Assembly: GCF_900116365.1 (NCBI RefSeq)
Contig: NZ_FPAG01000004.1
Location: 339,542-403,541 of the forward strand
Reading direction: 5' to 3'
Length of the DNA stretch: 64,000 nucleotides
Source of the DNA: Zhouia amylolytica
GTDB lineage: Bacteria; Bacteroidota; Bacteroidia; Flavobacteriales; Flavobacteriaceae
Below are positions 8,059 through 15,064 of the stretch, piece after piece; within the stretch, counting starts at the first letter, position 1, and every line of letters starts with the position of its first letter. A model generated the notes under the pieces. The model was not told the origin of the DNA and made no database searches. It worked only from the letters and a program-made list of their open reading frames with translations. The position numbers and the translations under genes are program-made.

Positions 8059-8538
8059 ATGATGTATACGAAAGAATTTGAAATTAGATGGAATGACATA
8101 GATGCAAACAGGCACCTTGCCAATCAAGCTTATATAGCTTATGCTGCGCATACAAGAATGTCTTTTTTAATTGAGCATGGGTTTAATCAACAATTGTTGC
8201 AAGAAAAAAATATTGGACCTGTAGTATTCTATGAACATATTTATTATTTCAAAGAAGTTTTTGCAGGGAAGCCTGTTAAGGTCTCTCTGGAGTTAACCGG
8301 ATTAAGTGATGATGCCAAGTTCTTTGCTTTCAGGCATAATTATTATGATCACAAAGGGCGAAATTTTGCCAGCTGTGAAATGATGGGGGGGTGGATTGAT
8401 TTAAAGTCCAGAACCTTGATAGGTTTGGAACCGGAAATACGATCACTGTTTGATATGGCTCACAAGGCTGAAGATTTCAAGGAGCTTACCAAAGAGGATA
8501 CCAGAAAATTTAATAAAAAGCCTAAAGATCTAAACTGA
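8059..8538 (+). CDS. Acyl-CoA thioesterase, hot-dog fold (4HBT)
   Basis: A 159-residue protein of the 4-hydroxybenzoyl-CoA thioesterase/YbgC-like hot-dog superfamily. The opening RWNDIDANRHLANQAYIAY is the family's active-site strand and helix, in which the Asp/His region (DANRHL) lines the catalytic pocket. Expected to hydrolyse a cytoplasmic acyl-CoA thioester, substrate unknown. The gene starts with ATGATG; either Met could be used, and I give the first. It has its own promoter and converges on the EamA gene, the two reading frames overlapping by nine bases at their 3' ends. Confidence 0.82.
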   Translation: MMYTKEFEIRWNDIDANRHLANQAYIAYAAHTRMSFLIEHGFNQQLLQEKNIGPVVFYEHIYYFKEVFAGKPVKVSLELTGLSDDAKFFAFRHNYYDHKGRNFASCEMMGGWIDLKSRTLIGLEPEIRSLFDMAHKAEDFKELTKEDTRKFNKKPKDLN

Positions 8539-9423
8539 TTTTTCGGTTTTTTTGGTTACCAGATAAACGCCTGTGAAGATCATCGCGGCAGTGGCAACTT
8601 TCATTAAATTTAGTTGGTCTGCACCTACAACTACCGCAAACAGAATTCCTATTAGTGGCTGTAGGTATATAAAAGCTCCGATGGTTGATGCTTTCAGTGT
8701 TTTTATAGCAAAAATATTAAGTAAATAGGTGGCAAATGTTGTTCCTAATACGACATATATAATCTTTAAAACAATATCAACAGGTAATTCTTGCCATTGG
8801 ACCTGGGAGAACTCAACGTAACTAATTGGAAAATTAATGAATACGGCAATTAAAAAGAGCCATTTCATTAATGTAAAAGCGTGATACTTATTTGTAAGTG
8901 GCTTTACCAGTATCAAATAAAGTCCGTATGAGGTTGCGTTAATCACAAACAACAAGTTGCCCAATGGGATGTTCGGGGCGTTTTCTGCAGTAGTATTATC
9001 GTATAAAATGAGACCGGCAGTACCCGCAAAACCTAGTAGAATTCCGAATGCTCTGAGCCAACTAAGCTTTTCACCTATCAACAAGGCTGATAGTACAAAA
9101 ACCAGTATCGGGGTTACTGTAATAATCAGGGAGCTGTGTATGGGAGTGGAGAGACTTAAACCTTTAAAAAACACTTGCATGTTAATAACCATTCCAAGAA
9201 TTGCACAACCAATAATTCTAGGCCAATCGGATTTAGCTATTTTTTCTTTAGGCCCCCAAAAGCTTATACCCCAAAACAGGATGGCTGCACCAAGTACTCT
9301 AATCAATATAAATCCATAAGGCTGTACATAGGTTGGCATCACTCCTTTCGCAAGTGTATGATTAATACCATAGATGGCAGAGGCAATAAAGGCGGCAATT
9401 AATGCAAGAATTCTTTTATTCAT
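8530..9423 (-). CDS. EamA/DMT family permease
   Basis: A 297-residue membrane protein with about ten hydrophobic segments arranged as two EamA repeats (roughly residues 5-140 and 150-290), the layout of drug/metabolite transporters such as YdcZ, RhaT-like and amino-acid exporters. The first repeat contains ASAIYGINHTLAKGVMPTY and the second starts near LFVINATSYGLYLILVKP, both family signatures. The substrate cannot be told. It begins two bases after the stop codon of the ArsC/Spx-like gene, so the pair is likely one transcript. Its last codons overlap those of the convergent thioesterase gene. Confidence 0.87.
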   Translation of the reverse strand: MNKRILALIAAFIASAIYGINHTLAKGVMPTYVQPYGFILIRVLGAAILFWGISFWGPKEKIAKSDWPRIIGCAILGMVINMQVFFKGLSLSTPIHSSLIITVTPILVFVLSALLIGEKLSWLRAFGILLGFAGTAGLILYDNTTAENAPNIPLGNLLFVINATSYGLYLILVKPLTNKYHAFTLMKWLFLIAVFINFPISYVEFSQVQWQELPVDIVLKIIYVVLGTTFATYLLNIFAIKTLKASTIGAFIYLQPLIGILFAVVVGADQLNLMKVATAAMIFTGVYLVTKKTEKSV

Positions 9424-9425
9424 AA

Positions 9426-9779
9426 CTAAGGATGCAGAGCTTTATAAGTAGCTTCCGTTACTTTTTTACTATTTCCAACAAAGATTTGTTTGTCAACTAT
9501 AATTACGGGTCTTTTAAGAAAGGTGTAGTGTTCCAGTATTAAAGATTTATAATCATCTTCACTTAATTCCATGTCTTTCAATCCACGTCCTTTATAAAGC
9601 CTAGCTCTTTTACTAAACAAAGATTCGTACGACCCGGATAATGATTTCATTTCTTCTACCTGTTCATTAGTTATAACTTCCTTTTTAATGTCTTGCATTA
9701 TAGTGTCTTCGGGAAGATTTAACTCTTTAATGATTCGTTTGCAAGTGTCGCAAGTGCTGAGGTAGTATATTTTTGTCAT
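9426..9779 (-). CDS. ArsC/Spx family thioredoxin-fold protein
   Basis: A 117-residue protein starting MTKIYYLSTCDTCKRI, with the CxxC (CDTC) redox motif at the end of the first strand as in the ArsC/Spx/YffB family (PF03960). The family includes glutaredoxin-coupled arsenate reductases, the Spx regulators and YffB-like proteins. The later RPVIIVDKQIFVGN segment is the conserved cis-Pro strand. The open frame extends 75 codons upstream to 10004, but that extension overlaps the divergent DinB-like gene and lacks family similarity, so I use the ATG at 9777-9779. No arsenic genes are nearby, so a thiol-redox or YffB-type role is more likely than arsenate resistance. Confidence 0.83.
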   Translation of the reverse strand: MTKIYYLSTCDTCKRIIKELNLPEDTIMQDIKKEVITNEQVEEMKSLSGSYESLFSKRARLYKGRGLKDMELSEDDYKSLILEHYTFLKRPVIIVDKQIFVGNSKKVTEATYKALHP

Positions 9780-9829
9780 GAAAATTAGTTTTCGTTCCGA
9801 AAGAATATGCAAAGTAAATCCTTTTAAAA

Positions 9830-9837
9830 TATCTTTG
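9830..9837 (+). promoter_or_regulatory. -7 element upstream of the DinB-like gene
   Basis: TATCTTTG fits TAnnTTTG and lies 17 bases before the ATG at 9855, in the 75-base gap between divergent genes. A matching -33 element is weak (TATG about 20 bases upstream). Confidence 0.45.
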
Positions 9838-9854
9838 GAAAAAAATATAGTAAA

Positions 9855-10319
9855 ATGGAATGGACTTTTGATATAACAACAAAAAACAGAGCCATATTTA
9901 AAAAAATATTGGAAGAAATGTCTTTGGAGGACTTGAATAAAGTTCCGAAGGGGTATAATAACAATGTCTTTTGGAATATAGCTCATGCTGTGGTAACACA
10001 ACAATTACTCGCGTATAAGTTATCTGGCCTTGAAGTAAATGTTTCGGATGAAATGATAGCATCATATAGTAAAGGAACCAAACCTACCAGGGATGTAACC
10101 CAAACGGAGGTTGAAGCCTTGAAAGGGCTTTTGTTCTCAACCTTGGATCAGTTAAAAAAAGATTATGAAGAAGGTAAATTCAAAGTTTATCAACAGTATA
10201 CAGTGTCTACAAACGACAGTACTTTAAGTAATATTGAAGAAGCATTAGAGTTCAATAATTTCCACGAAGGTTTGCATTTGGGGTATGTATTAGCTCAGCG
10301 AAGGTCGCTGGGAGCTTAG
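9855..10319 (+). CDS. DinB superfamily protein
   Basis: A 154-residue four-helix-bundle protein of the DinB/YfiT superfamily. The putative metal-binding triad is a His in the NIAHAVV helix and two in FHEGLHLGYVLAQRR near the C-terminus, spaced H-x3-H as the family requires. Members act as thiol transferases or are stress-induced proteins of unknown function; the name comes from a Bacillus damage-induced gene and is unrelated to DNA polymerase IV. It is divergent from the ArsC/Spx-like gene, a thiol-chemistry neighbour that may be meaningful. It ends three bases before the convergent DUF3298 gene. Confidence 0.8.
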   Translation: MEWTFDITTKNRAIFKKILEEMSLEDLNKVPKGYNNNVFWNIAHAVVTQQLLAYKLSGLEVNVSDEMIASYSKGTKPTRDVTQTEVEALKGLLFSTLDQLKKDYEEGKFKVYQQYTVSTNDSTLSNIEEALEFNNFHEGLHLGYVLAQRRSLGA

Positions 10320-10322
10320 TGA

Positions 10323-11051
10323 TTATTTTATAATGAGGTTATTTTGCAGGTCGTCGAAAGGGATTTCAATTTTAATCATTCCTTCAGCATAAGCCGCAAT
10401 GTCATAGGGGTTGTAAATTAGTACAATCCCTTTTTCATTATAACCGATATTTTGGGGTAATTCGAATACATCGTTGTCAAACATAAATCCTGTACTATTG
10501 ATGCTTTCTTCATCAGGGATGTTATGGATTTGTCTGAATTTTTTTTCTACTAAAACTTTAAATGCAGAAAAATCTGTAAAAAGATCTTTAGTCTCCAATA
10601 ATGCTCCGGTTTTAGCGTCGATATTCATGTAAGAAACTGCTCCATACCCATGTGCTCCTCCGGTATAAACATACGAGTCGAGTTGAAGGCTAATTAAATC
10701 TTCAGTTTGGTAAGATACATTTCCATCGATAGTAGCTTCCCACACAGCGGCCATATCAGGGAAATCTTTTTTCGTTTTTTGATATTCGGATACAAAATTT
10801 TCCACTTCTTGTTTTATGGATTCAGAAGTATGCTCTTCGGTATAATTCAACACTTGAATTGCGTAATCATTAAGGTGCTGGTTAATCGAGTCTGCTACAA
10901 AATTACCAGTGGCCTTAGGTAGGTTAATAGAGACTTTAGCGCAATCTTTACATGATTTTGAATTGATAGCCTCGGTTGTTAATTTAATTCCGTCTGAGTT
11001 ACATGAAATGAATGCAAGAATTGCCAGAAACAGGAAATAGTATTTTTTCAT
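10323..11051 (-). CDS. DUF3298/RsiV-like lipoprotein
   Basis: A 242-residue lipoprotein; the ATG at 11049-11051 gives a clean signal peptide MKKYYFLFLAILAFISC with a lipobox. The longer frame from 11108 adds 19 residues that do not look like a signal peptide. The C-terminal half, with YVYTGGAHGYG and the later GIVLIYNPYDIAAYAEG, matches the DUF3298 domain that binds lysozyme in the anti-sigma factor RsiV. No sigma factor gene is adjacent and there is no transmembrane anti-sigma domain, so this is a surface or periplasmic binding protein of unknown ligand. It is divergent from the cystathionine gamma-synthase gene. Confidence 0.75.
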   Translation of the reverse strand: MKKYYFLFLAILAFISCNSDGIKLTTEAINSKSCKDCAKVSINLPKATGNFVADSINQHLNDYAIQVLNYTEEHTSESIKQEVENFVSEYQKTKKDFPDMAAVWEATIDGNVSYQTEDLISLQLDSYVYTGGAHGYGAVSYMNIDAKTGALLETKDLFTDFSAFKVLVEKKFRQIHNIPDEESINSTGFMFDNDVFELPQNIGYNEKGIVLIYNPYDIAAYAEGMIKIEIPFDDLQNNLIIK

Positions 11052-11095
11052 CTGGATAAAAGTCATATTATAATAGGATAAAGGTACGTTCTTCG

Positions 11096-11126
11096 TTGGA
11101 ATCCCCAAAAGGAAACGATATTTTTG
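11096..11126 (+). promoter_or_regulatory. Promoter of the cystathionine gamma-synthase gene
   Basis: TTG (11096-11098), 20-base spacer, TATTTTTG (11119-11126). Predicted start of transcription is near 11132, about 20 bases before the ATG chosen at 11153, which rules out the longer open frame from 11096. Confidence 0.65.
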
Positions 11127-11152
11127 TTAGAGGGATTTTAATAAATAATCAT

Positions 11153-12292
11153 ATGAAGTTCAATACCAAGACAATTCACGGAAACCAGAAACCCGATGAG
11201 GCTTATGGAGCTGTTATGCCTCCAATCTATCAAACTTCCACCTATGCCCAATCTACGCCTGGCGGTCATAAAGGATTTGAGTATTCAAGAACCCACAATC
11301 CTACCAGAAAGGCTTTGGAAGATGCAATGGCAAGTATAGAAAACGGGAACTACGGTCTAGCCTTTGGCAGTGGGTTGGCTGCAATTGATGCAGTATTAAA
11401 GCTTTTGAAGCCAGGCGATGAGGTTATTTCGACGAATGATCTTTATGGAGGTACTTATCGTTTATTCAATCAGGTATTCTCAAATTTTGGTATTAAATTT
11501 CATTTTATTGAGATGGGAACAGTGGAGGATATATCCTCCTGCATTAATCCAAATACGAAGCTTATTTGGGTAGAAACACCGACGAATCCAATGATGAATA
11601 TTATAGATATAGAGGCTGTCTCTAAAATAGCGAAGCAACATCAATTGATTTTGGCTGTTGATAATACCTTTGCTACTCCATACCTGCAGCGCCCTTTGGA
11701 TTTAGGTGCTGATATAGTAATGCATTCCGCTACCAAATACCTGGGCGGGCATAGTGATGTTGTTATGGGAGCTTTGGTGGTGAAGGAAAAGCATCTGGCA
11801 GATAAATTATACTTTATTCAAAATGCTAGTGGTGCGATATGTGGGCCTATGGATAGCTTTTTGGTGTTAAGAGGAATCAAAACACTTCATGTTCGAATGC
11901 AGCGTCATTGTGAGAACGGACGCGCAGTTGCTGAATATTTGGCCGGACACTCCAAAATTGAAAAGGTGTATTGGCCCGGCTTTGAACACCATCCTAACCA
12001 TGAAATAGCTAAAAGGCAGATGAAAGATTTTGGGGGTATGATTTCTTTTGTTACAAAAGACAGTAGTTTTAAAGACGCTATTAGGATCATAGAAAGTTTA
12101 AAAGTTTTTACGCTCGCTGAATCCCTTGGAGGGGTAGAGTCTTTGGCTGGTCATCCTGCAAGTATGACACATGCCAGCATCCCAAAAGAAGAAAGAGAAA
12201 AGTCGGGGGTGGTTGATGCCTTAATACGCTTAAGTGTGGGGATTGAAGATGTTGAAGATTTAATTGAAGATTTAAAACAGGCTATTGGTTAA
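11153..12292 (+). CDS. metB: Cystathionine gamma-synthase/lyase family PLP enzyme
   Basis: A 379-residue Cys/Met metabolism PLP-dependent enzyme. The N-terminus MKFNTKTIHG...PIYQTSTYAQ is family-typical, and the PLP Lys is in HSATKYLGGHSDVVMG. The phosphate-binding GLAFGSGLAAIDAV and the C-terminal ESLGGVESLAGHPASMTHASIP, which contacts the substrate carboxylate, are intact. It would join O-acyl-homoserine and cysteine to cystathionine, or cleave cystathionine; sequence alone does not separate synthase from lyase. The start at 11153 follows the promoter; the 19 residues upstream in frame are not family-like. It is a single-gene unit with no methionine genes nearby. Confidence 0.87.
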   Translation: MKFNTKTIHGNQKPDEAYGAVMPPIYQTSTYAQSTPGGHKGFEYSRTHNPTRKALEDAMASIENGNYGLAFGSGLAAIDAVLKLLKPGDEVISTNDLYGGTYRLFNQVFSNFGIKFHFIEMGTVEDISSCINPNTKLIWVETPTNPMMNIIDIEAVSKIAKQHQLILAVDNTFATPYLQRPLDLGADIVMHSATKYLGGHSDVVMGALVVKEKHLADKLYFIQNASGAICGPMDSFLVLRGIKTLHVRMQRHCENGRAVAEYLAGHSKIEKVYWPGFEHHPNHEIAKRQMKDFGGMISFVTKDSSFKDAIRIIESLKVFTLAESLGGVESLAGHPASMTHASIPKEEREKSGVVDALIRLSVGIEDVEDLIEDLKQAIG

Positions 12293-12378
12293 AAATCAAT
12301 TTTTGTTAATATAGGCTTAATGTTTAAGACTGATATTATAAAATTATAAAAAATAGATGGTCATTTTTGAGTATATCG

Positions 12379-12386
12379 TATATTTG
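12379..12386 (+). promoter_or_regulatory. -7 element of the gdhA promoter
   Basis: TATATTTG is a perfect TAnnTTTG element 44 bases before the ATG at 12431. There is no TTG at standard spacing, which may mean activator dependence or a weak promoter. Confidence 0.5.
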
Positions 12387-12430
12387 CTCTGATTTATTAC
12401 GAACTTTTTAAAACGCATTATTTGCTAGAC

Positions 12431-13771
12431 ATGGAACAAAAAATCCACGATTTTATGGAGCTTGTAAAGGCTCGTAACTCACATGAGCCGGAGTTCATGC
12501 AAGCTGTTCAGGAAGTAGCTGAAACGGTTCTTCCGTATATCGCTCAACATGATATCTATAGTGGTAAGAACATCTTATTAAGAATGGTAGAGCCTGAAAG
12601 GGCGATTACTTTCAGGGTGTCATGGGTTGATGATGAAGGAGAGATACATGTGAACAGAGGTTATAGAATTCAAATGAATTCAGCAATTGGTCCTTATAAA
12701 GGAGGGTTGCGTTTTCACCCGAGTGTAAATATGAGTATTCTTAAATTCCTTGCTTTTGAGCAAGTGTTTAAAAATAGTTTGACGACACTTCCTATGGGTG
12801 GCGGAAAAGGAGGTTCTGACTTTGATCCTAAAGGAAAGTCTGATGCAGAAATTATGCGCTTTTGCCATAGTTTCATGACTGAGTTGTGTCGTCATATCGG
12901 TCCAAATACAGATGTTCCTGCAGGAGATATTGGTGTTGGAGCTCGTGAAGTGGGGTATTTGTTTGGGATGTATAAGAAGATAAGAAATGAGTTTACAGGG
13001 GTGCTTACCGGAAAAGGACTTTCTTGGGGAGGTTCTTTAATAAGGCCAGAAGCCACTGGATATGGTACGGTATATTTCGCGCAAAGTATGCTTGATACCA
13101 AAGGTGATAGCTTTGAAGGTAAAAAAGTTGTTATATCTGGTTCTGGTAATGTTGCTCAATATGCGGCAGAAAAGGTGCTTCATCTTGGCGGTACCGTTCT
13201 TACTTTGTCTGATTCATCCGGGTTTATTTATGATAAGGATGGTATCGATGAGGATAAGTTAGCTCATGTAATGTATTTAAAAAATGAGAAGCGTGTTCGT
13301 ATCTCTGAATATGTAGAGAAATATCCGGACGCAGCGTTTCATCCAGGAAAGAAGCCATGGGGTGTTGCTTGTGATGTGGCTCTGCCTTGTGCCACACAGA
13401 ATGAATTAGACGGGGAGGATGCCAAAGCGTTATTGGCTAATGGTTGTATAGCTGTTGCCGAGGGTGCTAATATGCCGTCAACTCCAGAGGCAATCCATGC
13501 TTTCCATGAACATAAAATATTATTTGCTCCGGGGAAAGCTTCAAACGCTGGAGGGGTTGCAACTTCAGGACTTGAAATGTCTCAGAATTCCTTAAGAATT
13601 AGCTGGACAAGAGATGAAGTAGATGAGCGTTTAAAAGGGATCATGAAGAATATTCACGATATGTGTGTATCATATGGTGAAGAGAATGGTTATGTAAATT
13701 ATGTCAAAGGCGCAAATATTGGAGGCTTTGTAAAAGTTGCTGATGCTATGCTTGCTCAAGGCGTAGTGTAA
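12431..13771 (+). CDS. gdhA: NADP-specific glutamate dehydrogenase
   Basis: A 446-residue hexameric-type glutamate dehydrogenase that aminates 2-oxoglutarate with ammonium. The catalytic-Lys segment LPMGGGKGGSDFDPKGKSD and the upstream GPYKGGLRFHP are complete, as is the NADP-binding GSGNVAQYAAEKV. The length equals that of Escherichia coli GdhA (447). The start is the ATG at 12431; an in-frame TTG nine bases earlier is less likely. The gene stands alone with its own -7 element and is closed by a strong terminator. The cofactor assignment follows from the family, not from direct inspection of the discriminating residue. Confidence 0.95.
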   Translation: MEQKIHDFMELVKARNSHEPEFMQAVQEVAETVLPYIAQHDIYSGKNILLRMVEPERAITFRVSWVDDEGEIHVNRGYRIQMNSAIGPYKGGLRFHPSVNMSILKFLAFEQVFKNSLTTLPMGGGKGGSDFDPKGKSDAEIMRFCHSFMTELCRHIGPNTDVPAGDIGVGAREVGYLFGMYKKIRNEFTGVLTGKGLSWGGSLIRPEATGYGTVYFAQSMLDTKGDSFEGKKVVISGSGNVAQYAAEKVLHLGGTVLTLSDSSGFIYDKDGIDEDKLAHVMYLKNEKRVRISEYVEKYPDAAFHPGKKPWGVACDVALPCATQNELDGEDAKALLANGCIAVAEGANMPSTPEAIHAFHEHKILFAPGKASNAGGVATSGLEMSQNSLRISWTRDEVDERLKGIMKNIHDMCVSYGEENGYVNYVKGANIGGFVKVADAMLAQGVV

Positions 13772-13800
13772 TTAATTTGTTTTACGTGTTATTAACTGTA

Positions 13801-13835
13801 AAAAAAGCTCCTCAGAATTACTGAGGAGCTTTTTT
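13801..13835 (+). terminator. gdhA terminator
   Basis: A perfect 15-bp stem whose GC-rich core is GCTCCTCAG/CTGAGGAGC, a 5-base loop and a T run, 29 bases after the gdhA stop codon. Confidence 0.92.
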
Positions 13836-13841
13836 ATTTGA

Positions 13842-13849
13842 TAATTTTG
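13842..13849 (+). promoter_or_regulatory. -7 element upstream of recO
   Basis: TAATTTTG fits TAnnTTTG and lies between the gdhA terminator and the recO ATG at 13894. No standard -33 element is present. Confidence 0.45.
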
Positions 13850-13893
13850 AATCGTACATTGTCGTATGAAATCTTTATAGAATTGAGGTTATA

Positions 13894-14613
13894 ATGCTAG
13901 TAACAACAAAAGCGATTGTGCTATCAGCTATTAAATATTCTGATACGAGTTTAATAGTTAAATGTTACACCGAATCTGAAGGCGTTAAGAGTTATATGCT
14001 TAAGGGGGTGTTGGCCGCTAAAAGAGGTAAGCTAAAAGCTAGTTATTTTCAGCCCCTGACGCAGCTTGAAATAGTTGCTAACCATAGGGGTAAAGGAACT
14101 TTAGAACGTTTAAGCGAGGTTCGGGTTTTGTATTATTTTCAATCCATTCATATCGATATTATTAAAAATTATATCGTTTTTTTTCTTTCCGAAACTTTAG
14201 CAAGCGTATTACAGGAGGAGGAGGAAAACAAGTCTATGTTTAAGTTTATTGAATCTTCTATACAGTGGCTGGATACACATGAAGAGGTGGCAAATTTTCA
14301 TATATTTTTTCTGCTGAAATTATCAAGATATCTCGGTTTTCAACCTTACGAAATTATGGAAGATGCAAAATACTTTGATCTTCAGGAAGCAGAGTACACC
14401 TCAATAAAGCCGAAACATTCCTACTTGAGTGAAGACCAGCTTCAATTGTTTAATGCGTTTTTAGGTTCCGATTACGATACATTTGTATACATTCGAGCTA
14501 CCAAGGCAACAAGGAAGGAGTTATTAAAGGCTATTATTCGTTTTTACCAATTCCATTTACATGGATTCAGAGAGCCTAAATCCCTGGACGTTTTAGATCA
14601 GTTGTTTGGGTAG
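13894..14613 (+). CDS. recO: DNA repair protein RecO
   Basis: A 239-residue recombination mediator that with RecR and RecF loads RecA on gapped DNA. The N-terminal OB-fold is recognisable in MLVTTKAIVLSAIKYSDTSL and KGVLAAKRGKLKASYFQPL, and the helical C-terminal part ends LHGFREPKSLDVLDQLFG. The Cys zinc-binding motif present in some RecO proteins is absent, as is common in Bacteroidota. It stands between the gdhA terminator and a long intergenic region before ileS. Confidence 0.92.
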   Translation: MLVTTKAIVLSAIKYSDTSLIVKCYTESEGVKSYMLKGVLAAKRGKLKASYFQPLTQLEIVANHRGKGTLERLSEVRVLYYFQSIHIDIIKNYIVFFLSETLASVLQEEEENKSMFKFIESSIQWLDTHEEVANFHIFFLLKLSRYLGFQPYEIMEDAKYFDLQEAEYTSIKPKHSYLSEDQLQLFNAFLGSDYDTFVYIRATKATRKELLKAIIRFYQFHLHGFREPKSLDVLDQLFG

Positions 14614-14873
14614 TTTTCTTAAAAAATTCTTCTGGTAGGGGTAGGGTTAATGCGTTGTGTTATTGTTTTATTATAGGGCACGACATTTTTCGTCACTTGT
14701 TGCCAGTGGTTATGACGTTGAATCGGGAAGGTATATTTCGGGTAATGATTTGCTAATTCATACGGTAATAATCCAGAGTCATAAGCAATAAGCTTGTCTT
14801 TAAAAAATATTTATAGCAGGTTAAATCCATTAAAAATGGATTTAGTTGTAGTTAATAATTAGCCTGTTTTTGT
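14614..14873. other. Intergenic region between recO and the ileS leader
   Basis: About 260 bases without a convincing open frame or a promoter that meets the -33/-7 consensus. The only clear structure is a perfect 9-bp hairpin, TAAATCCAT/ATGGATTTA with a 5-base loop at 14822-14844, enclosed by a CAGG/CCTG pair. It may be recO 3' untranslated RNA or an uncharacterised small RNA; I cannot decide between these. Confidence 0.4.
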
Positions 14874-14903
14874 AAAAAGCCTCCTTTTTAAGGGGCTTTT
14901 TTT
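14874..14903 (+). terminator. Intrinsic terminator before ileS
   Basis: AAAAAGCC/GGCTTTTT stem with a 12-base loop region and a T run. It closes whatever transcript covers the recO-ileS gap, probably recO itself. Confidence 0.8.
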
Positions 14904-14937
14904 ATGTATTTAAAACCTACAATTCGATGAAAATCAC

Positions 14938-15064
14938 TAATTTCGCGCAACTCATAAGAGTGAGTCAGGGTTGAAAGCTTTATGTGAAGTGATTGGCAAC
15001 TTACTCTCAGGGTTAAAATTGAACATTTAGTATTAAATATCCAGAATTAGGAAAAAGATTTTTA
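14938..15064 (+). promoter_or_regulatory. ileS leader with a structured element
   Basis: A near-consensus -7 element (TAATTTCG, 14938-14945) is followed by a 9-bp helix, AGAGTGAGT (14957-14965) with ACTTACTCT (14999-15007, one G-U pair). The word CAGGGTT occurs just inside the left arm and again just after the right arm. AATCAC (14932-14937) could alternatively pair with GTGATT (14989-14994) inside the loop. The arrangement suggests a folded 5' untranslated region that could control ileS; Bacteroidota are not known for T-box control and no T-box consensus is visible. Confidence 0.35.

Noticed and set aside
9780..10004. N-terminal extension of the ArsC/Spx-like protein
   Set aside because: The extension overlaps the divergent DinB-like gene and its promoter and has no resemblance to the family; the Met directly before TKIYYLSTCDTC is the natural start.
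14951..15014. T-box riboswitch in front of ileS
   Set aside because: No T-box sequence or specifier-loop layout is visible, and an isoleucine-codon bulge cannot be placed.
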